From contig PLBX01000438.1 of assembly GCA_003135495.1 (NCBI GenBank), forward strand, positions 2,700 through 8,214: a DNA stretch of 5,515 bases, in the 5' to 3' direction. Positions within the stretch are counted from its first letter, which is position 1. Every line of letters begins with the position of its first letter. Under the pieces are notes generated by a model, which did not search any database, was not told where the DNA came from, and saw only the letters and a list, made by a program, of their open reading frames with translations. Below are positions 1-5,515 of the stretch, piece after piece. The position numbers were made by a program, and so were the translations under genes. This DNA is from Acidobacteriaceae bacterium (GTDB lineage Bacteria; Acidobacteriota; Terriglobia; Terriglobales; Acidobacteriaceae).

Positions 1-1793
1 ACCATCGCCTTGGCCTGCCCGTTGAGCAGCGGGGCGACATATTCGCGGAAGTGCTCCACCACGATCTGCACTTTCTGCGCGATGTTGTAGGGGTGCAGCC
101 GTACCCAGCCCATGATCCGCTTCATCGCCGTGCTGCGTTCGACTTCCTTTTCGTCAACCTCTTTGCCTTCGTGGGCCAGCTTGAAGGCCACGCTGTAGGG
201 CGTGTAGTTCCGCAACACGTCGAGGATGAACTTCTCCTCAATGGCCTGGCGCATCGAATACACGTGGAACGGGATGGGCACATTGTCGTTCGCGGGCTTG
301 CGCGAGGGATCGGGGCGCGTGCCGAAGATTTCCATCGTCTTGTTCTTCGGCGTCGCGGTGAATGCGACGAACGTGATGCCGCGATCGTCGGCTCGCGCCG
401 CCATCTGCGCCACGAGGATGTCTTCCGTGCTGACTTCGCCGCCGTCGTTCAGCTCCGCAAACTCCTGGGGAGACAGCACCGCCTTCAAGTTCGCCGCCGC
501 CTCGCCAGTCTGTGAGCTGTGCGCCTCGTCGGCGATCACCGCGAAGCGTTTGCCCTGCGCGGCTGCCAGCTTGCGCACGGCTTCCAAGGCGAAGGGGAAG
601 GTCTGAATCGTGCAGACCACGATCTTCTTGCCACCGGCCAGAGCTTCCGCCAGCTCCCCGCTCTTGCTTGCGCTCTCGCCCTTGATCGTGACCACAACTC
701 CGGTCGTGCGCCCAAAGTCGAAGACAGCGTCCTGTAGCTGAGAATCCAGCACCTTGCGATCCGAGATAACCAGCACGGTATCGAACAGCTTTTCATGTTG
801 CAGGTTATGCAAATCGGCCAGGAAATGCGCCGACCAGGCAATGGAATTGGTCTTGCCAGACCCCGCCGAATGCTGGATCAGGTATTTGCCCCCTGCCCCT
901 TCGGCCAGCACTGCCGCCTGTAGCTTGCGCGTCGCATCAAGTTGGTGAAAGCGCGGGAAGATGATCTTGGTAATCTGTTTCTTCTTGTCCTTCTGCGCCA
1001 CGATGTAGCGACCGAGGATCTCCAGCCAGCTATCCCTTGCCCAGACTTCTTCCCAAAGATACGCAGTGCGGTGACCGCCCTTCTCGTTCGCGGGATTGCC
1101 AGCCGCCCCTTCGTCGCCGCGATTGAATGGAAGGAACTTCGTCACCCCGCCGTTCAACTGCGTCGTCATCATCACCGCCATGTTGCTGACGGCAAAATGC
1201 ACTAGCGCCCCGTTCGGAAAACTTAGCAGTGGTTCAGCAGCGCTCTGCCCCTTCGGACGCGGATTACGGTCGAAGCGGTATTGATCCACCGCGTCATCCA
1301 CGCACTGTGTAAAGTCGCTTTTGAGCTCGCAGGTAGCTACCGGCAGGCCGTTGAGGAACAAGACCAGGTCAATGGCGTTCTCGTTGTGGAGGGAATAACG
1401 CACTTGCCGCACCACACGCAGCCGGTTAGCTCCGTACTTTGCCAGGATTTCGGGATTCATCGCCAACGCAGGTTTAAATTGCGCCATCGCTAGCGGCTGG
1501 CGCAGGCCGAGAAGCTCAACACCGTGTCGCAGCACATCGAGGGTGCCCCGCTGATTTAAAGCATCGCGTAGCCTGCCGACCAAGACCTCTGCTGCTTGCG
1601 GCCCGTGGTTCTTGCTTAGAGTTTCCCAGGCCTTCGCCTGCGTCGCATGCAACCAACTGATCACATCCGCCGGAAACACTGCCTGCGCGCGGCTGTAGCT
1701 CGCGGCGTCGCCCGGCGAAAAGAGCCAGCCATTCGCACCAAGGTATTCGCAAATCTCATCTTCGAGATTGATCTCTTTGTGCAGATCGCTCAT
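1..1793 (-). CDS. hsdR: Type I restriction enzyme R subunit HsdR (N-terminal 597 residues, truncated by window edge)
   Basis: HsdR is the subunit that cleaves DNA and drives ATP-dependent translocation in the type I complex. I translated this frame by hand from the ATG at 1793 to the left edge and found no stop or frameshift. Visible motifs are: a PD-(D/E)xK nuclease core with D142, E156 and K158 (ELKS), followed by a QY pair at 171-172; the family signature FLPFNRG at 220-226; a Q-motif-like FHQLDAT at 282-288; Walker A HSAGSGKT at 308-315; DEAH at 422-425; and helicase motif III TATP at 479-482. All key residues of the nuclease and first RecA-like domain are present. Family members run to about 1000 residues, so most of the second RecA domain and the helical C-terminus lie outside the window. 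The start overlaps the hsdS stop as ATGA, and a GAGGA site lies 9 bases upstream. Broad family is certain; subtype (IA to ID) is not assigned. Confidence 0.97.
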   Translation of the reverse strand, partial: MSDLHKEINLEDEICEYLGANGWLFSPGDAASYSRAQAVFPADVISWLHATQAKAWETLSKNHGPQAAEVLVGRLRDALNQRGTLDVLRHGVELLGLRQPLAMAQFKPALAMNPEILAKYGANRLRVVRQVRYSLHNENAIDLVLFLNGLPVATCELKSDFTQCVDDAVDQYRFDRNPRPKGQSAAEPLLSFPNGALVHFAVSNMAVMMTTQLNGGVTKFLPFNRGDEGAAGNPANEKGGHRTAYLWEEVWARDSWLEILGRYIVAQKDKKKQITKIIFPRFHQLDATRKLQAAVLAEGAGGKYLIQHSAGSGKTNSIAWSAHFLADLHNLQHEKLFDTVLVISDRKVLDSQLQDAVFDFGRTTGVVVTIKGESASKSGELAEALAGGKKIVVCTIQTFPFALEAVRKLAAAQGKRFAVIADEAHSSQTGEAAANLKAVLSPQEFAELNDGGEVSTEDILVAQMAARADDRGITFVAFTATPKNKTMEIFGTRPDPSRKPANDNVPIPFHVYSMRQAIEEKFILDVLRNYTPYSVAFKLAHEGKEVDEKEVERSTAMKRIMGWVRLHPYNIAQKVQIVVEHFREYVAPLLNGQAKAM

Positions 1794-3160
1794 TCGGCAG
1801 CTTCCTCTTCTGTGTGGACTCCAGTCAATCCGCGCACGTCGATCTTACCGGTGACAGCGGCGGAGATTAACGCCGTACAGCGCTCTTGAAGAAGCGCGAT
1901 AGCAGACTGCGCTTCGGCGGTGAGAGCATCGAGCTTGGCGGTTTCACGGTCGAGAAATGCCGCGATCATGGACTGTTCGCCCAGAGGCGGAACCGGGACT
2001 GGGACGCGAGACAATATTGTGGTATTCAAGTTATCCATCGTCGAACCGACGGACTCCAGCTTCAGAAGATCACATACATAAAGGGTTCCCAAGTAAGTCG
2101 ACACGAACTCTACCACCATGGATCTATTCAGACGCACATTCAGGCTGCCTGTGCCGCACAGCCATCCAGCCTCCTTGCCAGAAACTTTGGCACAACGCCC
2201 CATTTCACCTCGCCGAGCAAAAACAATGTCTCCCACTTCTAGTTTGTGTTGGCTTAAGCGTTCAACAACATCGTGCCCAACAGTGCATGACCAATTTGGA
2301 ATGATTCGACCATCTTGAATATTAGACGGATTAATCACTGGCGTTCCATCTTCAACGTAGTCTTCTGAATGGAGTTGGCTGCCGAAAGGACCTGTCTGAA
2401 TTACGTCTGACACACTGCCTAGGCGCTTTATGCTCCAATGCTGCGGCACATCGCCAAACCATTCGATGCCGGATTCCTTCATCGGTACGCTTGGGTTGAG
2501 CCCTTTCGTGACGACACGAGTGACTACCGACTGGCGCTTTTCTTTTAGCAAACCTATAAGTCTCTGCTGCTCGGCAATGAGCGCAGCGACCTTTGCCGTT
2601 TCATGATCAAGGAAGGTAACAATCTTCGATTGCTCCGCAGTGGTGGGTAACGCCACTGCGAGATTCTCAATTACACCCATCCCAATATTTTGCTGCGTAC
2701 CGAAACTCCAATTCAGTGTTACTGCATTTTGAAAATTCTTGGATCTCATGAAATTTAGAACGAAACGAGGCATCGCCTGCGCGCGGCATCGGATAGCAGC
2801 CAACGGCGACCAGATATTGAATTCCACGTCTGTATCTACAATCGCGGTAACACCCGTAGTTGCGCCAGACTTCACCATATAAATATCGCCCCTCTGGGGT
2901 CGATATTTCTGCGAGAATCGTAGGTGATCTTCTTCGCTGATGAACGCCCGGATCTTAGAGAAATCAATCACACCAGTCGCGACCGCCTCGGCTGAAACAA
3001 ACGGAACACCATCCTCTAAGAACGTGGGGGTTTCGTGCGGCCCGTCTGTGATGGGATTCGACACAATGTGCTTTAGAGTAATAACAGTCCAATGCTGCGG
3101 TACCTCGCCCAACCATTCCACGCCACTGTGTTTATAGCTTCCGTAACGCGGAAAAGTCAT
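1790..3160 (-). CDS. hsdS: Type I restriction-modification specificity subunit HsdS (456 aa, complete)
   Basis: HsdS recognises the bipartite DNA target and holds two HsdM subunits, and HsdR when restricting. The protein has two homologous halves. Each begins with the same element (residues 10-32, [13 protein letters not shown]; residues 228-250, [13 protein letters not shown]), followed by a divergent target-recognition domain (about 33-170 and 251-390). Each half ends in a conserved helical spacer (about 171-221, [15 protein letters not shown]; about 391-440, [15 protein letters not shown]), predicted to form the coiled coil that sets the gap between half-sites. Length is in the normal range for a two-domain HsdS. 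I start it at the ATG at 3160, not at an in-frame ATG at 3202, because 3160 gives an ATGA overlap with the hsdM stop, has a GAAGGGA ribosome-binding site 7 bases upstream, and removes a 14-residue basic leader coming from hsdM sequence. The recognition sequence cannot be read from the protein by eye. Confidence 0.96.
   Translation of the reverse strand: MTFPRYGSYKHSGVEWLGEVPQHWTVITLKHIVSNPITDGPHETPTFLEDGVPFVSAEAVATGVIDFSKIRAFISEEDHLRFSQKYRPQRGDIYMVKSGATTGVTAIVDTDVEFNIWSPLAAIRCRAQAMPRFVLNFMRSKNFQNAVTLNWSFGTQQNIGMGVIENLAVALPTTAEQSKIVTFLDHETAKVAALIAEQQRLIGLLKEKRQSVVTRVVTKGLNPSVPMKESGIEWFGDVPQHWSIKRLGSVSDVIQTGPFGSQLHSEDYVEDGTPVINPSNIQDGRIIPNWSCTVGHDVVERLSQHKLEVGDIVFARRGEMGRCAKVSGKEAGWLCGTGSLNVRLNRSMVVEFVSTYLGTLYVCDLLKLESVGSTMDNLNTTILSRVPVPVPPLGEQSMIAAFLDRETAKLDALTAEAQSAIALLQERCTALISAAVTGKIDVRGLTGVHTEEEAAE
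1801..1808 (-). promoter_or_regulatory. Ribosome-binding site of hsdR, with ATGA overlap at 1790-1793
   Basis: AGAGGAAG on the minus strand precedes the hsdR ATG, with GAGGA ending 9 bases before it. It is embedded in the acidic tail codons of hsdS (TEEEAAE). The hsdS TGA shares bases with the ATG, so hsdR translation is probably coupled to hsdS rather than driven from a separate message; no promoter-sized gap exists between the two. Confidence 0.75.
1991..2410 (-). other. Region encoding target-recognition domain 2 of HsdS (approximate)
   Basis: Residues about 251-390 of HsdS form the C-terminal target-recognition domain. It opens with the family-typical [14 protein letters not shown] at 256-269, followed by [24 protein letters not shown] at 310-324 and GTGSLNVRL at 336-344. 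It is clearly different from domain 1, so the two half-sites should differ. It is followed directly by the second helical spacer. Boundaries are estimated. Confidence 0.75.
2434..2470 (-). repeat. Direct repeat in hsdS, copy 2 (start of second half)
   Basis: This is the second copy of the element at 3088-3124, in the same orientation and 654 bases away, encoding [10 protein letters not shown] at the start of the second half of HsdS. The five differences are single-base substitutions, with no gap. At protein level the similarity extends over residues 228-250 against 10-32. Confidence 0.85.
2651..3064 (-). other. Region encoding target-recognition domain 1 of HsdS (approximate)
   Basis: Residues about 33-170 of HsdS, between the conserved start element and the first helical spacer, form the N-terminal target-recognition domain. 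Typical family features are VPFVSAEAV at 52-60, a [13 protein letters not shown] stretch at 91-103 and [12 protein letters not shown] near 114-125. Part of it is markedly AT-rich: the row 2701-2760 is 19 of 60 G+C. It would contact one half of the bipartite target. Boundaries are estimated from the flanking repeats. Confidence 0.75.
3088..3124 (-). repeat. Direct repeat in hsdS, copy 1 (start of first half)
   Basis: This 37-base stretch matches 2434-2470 at 32 of 37 positions by direct comparison, including a run of 13 identical bases (TCCAATGCTGCGG on the plus strand). It encodes the conserved element around [10 protein letters not shown], just before the first target-recognition domain. Such conserved blocks are structural in HsdS and can also serve as recombination sites for swapping recognition domains. 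Confidence 0.85.
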
Positions 3161-4899
3161 CCGGCGATCCCTTCGATCATGGCTGAGATGCGGTCGGTGC
3201 ATTCCTTCAAATCAGCGTCAATTGCCGCGAGATCGCGGGGAGGGTCAAAAACATAGAATTGTCGATTGAATGGGATTTCATAGCCGACCTTGGTTTTCTC
3301 GTGATCGATCCATGCGTCCACTGCATGAGGCAGCACTTCTCGCTTGAAATAGGCTTCAACTTCTTCCGTTAGAGGTACATTTTCGGTATCGCGCAGGTTC
3401 GCGTCCGCCTGCGGTTTTCCCTTCTGCTTGCCCTTCTCGCCGAGGATGACTTTTCCCTTGCCATCTCGCAGCGGCCTTTCCACCGTGATGGCCCGGTATC
3501 CGAAGTCGGCGTTCTTAAAGATGCGCGAAATCCGTTTCTTACCGTCATTAGCTTCGATAAACTGCCCGAAGAGTCGTGTGATCTCCGCGATATGTTCGTC
3601 CGCTAGTTCCTTGCGCTTGCTGCCAAGGCTTTTTCGCATCTTCTGCCAAAAGCCGCTCGCGTCAATAAGCTGGACCTTACCCCCGCGATGCTTCGGCTTG
3701 CGGTTACTCAATATCCAGACGTATGTCGAGATACCCGTGTTGTAGAACATGTCCGTGGGCAAGCCAATGATCGCCTCCACAAGATCGTTCTCCAGCACGT
3801 ACCGCCGAATTTCGCTTTCGCCTGAACCCGCGCCACCGCTGAATAGTGGCGAGCCATTTAGGACAATCCCGAAGCGGCTGCCCCCCTCCGTTGCTGGACG
3901 CATCTTGCTTAGAAGATGGAGCATGAAAAGCAGTGAACCGTCTGACACACGAGGCAGGCCTGGCCCGAAACGCCCGTTAAAGCCCTGGGTTTCATGTTCT
4001 TTGCGAATTTCCTTCTCGACTTTCTTCCATTCCACGCCGAACGGCGGATTGGACAGCATATAGTCGAATTTCTTGTGCGGGTGGCCGTCTTCGGAAAACG
4101 TATTGCCAAACACAATATTGGCCACATCTTGCCCCTTGATGAGCATGTCGGCCTTGCAGATCGCATAGGATTCGGGGTTGAGTTCCTGGCCAAACATCGT
4201 CAATCGCGCTTGAGGATTGTGCTCGGCTAGATATTCCCCCGCCACCGACAGCATCCCGCCGGTGCCCGCTGTCGGGTCGTAGATGGTGCGCACGACACCG
4301 GGCTTCGCCAGGACGTCATCATCTTCGATAAACAGCAGATTGACCATCAGACGGATGACTTCGCGCGGCGTGAAATGCTCCCCTGCCGTCTCATTCGAGA
4401 TTTCAGCAAACTTCCGGATCAACTCTTCAAAGACGAGACCCATTTGGCTGTTGCTGACCTTGTCGGGGTGCAGATCGACTTGGGCAAAGCGCTCCGTAAC
4501 CAGATAAAGCAGTCCAGCCTTCGCAAGACGGTCAATCTGAGCGTAAAACTCAAAGCGTTCGAAGATGTCGCGCACCGCTGGAGAGAACGCCTGGATGTAG
4601 GCGAAAAGGTTTTCACGAATGTGATCCTGATCGCCCATCAGCTTCTTCATATCCAGAGGCGACGTGTTGTAAAAACTCTGTTTGGCCTTACGGAGCAGGA
4701 ACGGCTCTGCATTCAGTCCTTGCTTTTTTCTGGCGACCTGTTCGGCCAATACCGCAGCCTTCGTTGGTTCTAGCACGCAGTCCAGACGCCGCAACACGGT
4801 GAACGGCAAGATCACCTTGCCATATTCGGATTGCTTGTAATCGCCGCGCAAAAGGTCGGCGACTGACCATATAAACGAAGAAAGAGACTGTTGGTTCAT
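3157..4899 (-). CDS. hsdM: Type I restriction-modification DNA methyltransferase subunit HsdM (580 aa, complete)
   Basis: HsdM transfers a methyl group from S-adenosylmethionine to N6 of adenine in the target chosen by HsdS, protecting host DNA. Residues about 1-140 match the helical HsdM N-terminal domain ([17 protein letters not shown] at 24-40). The catalytic domain follows: [13 protein letters not shown] at 154-166, [13 protein letters not shown] at 174-186, the AdoMet-binding motif I DPTAGTGG at 208-215, a conserved [14 protein letters not shown] segment at 236-249, and the catalytic N6-adenine motif IV NPPF at 284-287. All expected catalytic residues are intact. A lysine/glycine-rich stretch at about 478-497 interrupts the C-terminal part before a domain ending in [17 protein letters not shown] (538-554). 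The protein is somewhat longer than the roughly 520-530 residues of the classical E. coli enzymes. The ATG at 4899 overlaps the upstream stop as ATGA and has AGGA 9 bases upstream. Its own stop overlaps the hsdS start. Confidence 0.97.
   Translation of the reverse strand: MNQQSLSSFIWSVADLLRGDYKQSEYGKVILPFTVLRRLDCVLEPTKAAVLAEQVARKKQGLNAEPFLLRKAKQSFYNTSPLDMKKLMGDQDHIRENLFAYIQAFSPAVRDIFERFEFYAQIDRLAKAGLLYLVTERFAQVDLHPDKVSNSQMGLVFEELIRKFAEISNETAGEHFTPREVIRLMVNLLFIEDDDVLAKPGVVRTIYDPTAGTGGMLSVAGEYLAEHNPQARLTMFGQELNPESYAICKADMLIKGQDVANIVFGNTFSEDGHPHKKFDYMLSNPPFGVEWKKVEKEIRKEHETQGFNGRFGPGLPRVSDGSLLFMLHLLSKMRPATEGGSRFGIVLNGSPLFSGGAGSGESEIRRYVLENDLVEAIIGLPTDMFYNTGISTYVWILSNRKPKHRGGKVQLIDASGFWQKMRKSLGSKRKELADEHIAEITRLFGQFIEANDGKKRISRIFKNADFGYRAITVERPLRDGKGKVILGEKGKQKGKPQADANLRDTENVPLTEEVEAYFKREVLPHAVDAWIDHEKTKVGYEIPFNRQFYVFDPPRDLAAIDADLKECTDRISAMIEGIAG
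3168..3174 (-). promoter_or_regulatory. Ribosome-binding site of hsdS, deciding the start at 3160
   Basis: GAAGGGA on the minus strand ends 7 bases before the ATG at 3160, a good match and spacing for a Shine-Dalgarno site. It lies within the last codons of hsdM, and the hsdM TGA overlaps the hsdS ATG as ATGA (3157-3160). Together these decide against the longer in-frame start at 3202. Confidence 0.75.
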
Positions 4900-5515
4900 C
4901 GGTTAATTTCCTGTTCAAGCGCTTTCAGCGTTTCCATGATCCAGTCGAATTTAGGTGCATCCCCGAATATCATGACAGCCATATTTCGGTAGTCCCGTTC
5001 CAATGCCGCAACCCGGTTCTCAACCGGCTCAAGCCGGAAGCTTCCGGGACGCGCGAGATCGTAGCGAGCCCACGCGGAAGGATAGAACGTCTCCTTATGT
5101 CTCACAACTTGAGTTAGCAGATCCCGGTCGGCCAGAGCGTCTGCTCGTATCGGCCCTTGGGCTAGCATGGCAACGTCATAGTAGTGACGCGAATAGCGGT
5201 CGAGGATTGGTTTCTCCGGTGGGCGGTAGTATTCCGCATGAAGAATTGTTGCCTTCTCCCAAAAGGTCCGCTTCGCGAGCAGCGCGACCACCGCAACGTC
5301 TTCATCGACAACAACATTCGGGAATTCTTCGGCAGCGAATGAACGGATCGTAAAGCGATCATGCGGAACAAATTCCGCGTGCGTTCCCAACTCAAGCACG
5401 ACCTGGGGAGAAACGTAATCAAGATTCTTCGTGATTGCAGTTGGATAACGAAACTGAACCACGTTCGGATCCTGCTCACTAACGTGAAGACTCCATGCGT
5501 CCGTCGCTCCGAGAA
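4896..5515 (-). CDS. AbiEii/AbiGii-like nucleotidyltransferase toxin, C-terminal 205 residues (5' end outside window)
   Basis: The visible part matches the C-terminal half of the AbiEii/AbiGii nucleotidyl-transferase family, the toxin of type IV abortive-infection systems. Recognisable elements are: an EVKLEFG-like segment, here [11 protein letters not shown] (5369-5401); the conserved [15 protein letters not shown] block (5226-5270), with a lysine at 5253-5255; and [10 protein letters not shown] (5163-5192), with the aspartate at 5175-5177. The C-terminus is helical ([14 protein letters not shown] then [13 protein letters not shown]). The GS...DxD nucleotidyltransferase motif that defines the active site would lie upstream of the visible part, so catalytic competence cannot be judged. 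The frame stays open from the stop at 4896-4898 to the right edge, so the GTG at 5462 is not taken as the start. The stop overlaps the hsdM start, placing this gene first of those visible in the operon. In abortive-infection loci an AbiEi-type antitoxin normally precedes it. Family call is from remembered sequence patterns; a toxic role is inferred. Confidence 0.85.
   Translation of the reverse strand, partial: LGATDAWSLHVSEQDPNVVQFRYPTAITKNLDYVSPQVVLELGTHAEFVPHDRFTIRSFAAEEFPNVVVDEDVAVVALLAKRTFWEKATILHAEYYRPPEKPILDRYSRHYYDVAMLAQGPIRADALADRDLLTQVVRHKETFYPSAWARYDLARPGSFRLEPVENRVAALERDYRNMAVMIFGDAPKFDWIMETLKALEQEINR
4907..4912 (-). promoter_or_regulatory. Ribosome-binding site of hsdM, with ATGA overlap at 4896-4899
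   Basis: On the minus strand AGGAAA precedes the hsdM ATG, with AGGA ending 9 bases before it. The site lies inside the last codons of the toxin gene, whose TGA stop shares three bases with the ATG. This supports the ATG at 4899 as the true hsdM start and suggests that ribosomes finishing the toxin can reinitiate on hsdM. Confidence 0.7.

Noticed and set aside
51..1284. Several plus-strand open frames of 60-154 codons opposite hsdR.
   Set aside because: They are antisense to a continuous conserved hsdR frame, resemble no family I know, are rich in Arg/His/Ala as is usual for antisense of GC-rich genes, and overlap one another.
1790..3160. Two homologous halves of hsdS considered as a recent tandem duplication or a fusion of two half-subunits.
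   Set aside because: Two-fold internal repetition is the standard architecture of HsdS, and the recognition domains have fully diverged, so nothing recent is implied.
3161..3202. Longer hsdS start at 3202 adding 14 residues ([14 protein letters not shown]).
   Set aside because: The extension is hsdM coding sequence read in another frame. The ATG at 3160 has a good ribosome-binding site and an ATGA overlap like the other two junctions, and the family-like sequence begins right after it.
3428..4773. Plus-strand open frames of 74-132 codons opposite hsdM, and minus-strand frames of 65-94 codons inside it.
   Set aside because: All overlap the intact, motif-bearing hsdM frame and show no recognisable domain; they are shadows of its codon bias.
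4896..5462. GTG at 5462 as the start of a complete 188-residue protein.
   Set aside because: The frame continues open to the window edge with plausible coding sequence, and the AbiEii family is longer with its active-site motif further upstream. The gene is better read as truncated by the window.
1..5515. Search by eye for tRNA, CRISPR, insertion sequences, attachment sites and terminators.
   Set aside because: No cloverleaf, repeat-spacer array, transposase, flanking inverted repeats or hairpin with a T-run was seen. The window is entirely coding and both ends lie inside genes, so island borders cannot be present.

Overview
The window is one dense minus-strand operon, read from high to low coordinates. 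In transcription order it holds the 3' part of an AbiEii/AbiGii-like nucleotidyltransferase toxin gene (cut by the right edge), then a complete hsdM, a complete hsdS, and the 5' part of hsdR (cut by the left edge). Together hsdM, hsdS and hsdR form a classical type I restriction-modification system. No stretch longer than a few bases lies outside these four genes, so there is no intergenic space for a promoter, terminator or RNA gene, and I see none.

The host is probably a moderate-to-high GC bacterium, perhaps a proteobacterium. This is a weak inference from the GC-rich hsdR, the codon choices and the Shine-Dalgarno sites; nothing here fixes the taxon. hsdR and hsdM are GC-rich. The two target-recognition regions of hsdS are visibly AT-richer (about 32% and 38% GC in two sampled 60-base rows, against 65% in a row of hsdR), as expected where specificity domains are exchanged between lineages.

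The layout is unusually regular. Each of the three gene junctions is the same 4-base ATGA overlap, in which the stop of the upstream gene is embedded in the start of the next: toxin/hsdM at 4896-4899, hsdM/hsdS at 3157-3160 and hsdS/hsdR at 1790-1793. Each downstream start also has its own purine-rich ribosome-binding site inside the preceding gene. This implies one polycistronic message with translational coupling.

In function, HsdM (N6-adenine methyltransferase) and HsdS (two target-recognition domains joined by repeated helical spacers) would form the modification enzyme. Adding HsdR (nuclease plus SF2 translocase) would give the restriction complex. The upstream AbiEii-like protein is not a normal part of a type I enzyme. 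Its coupling to hsdM suggests a combined defence cassette in which an abortive-infection toxin travels with, and may be conditionally linked to, the restriction system. The rest of that gene and any antitoxin partner lie beyond position 5515.
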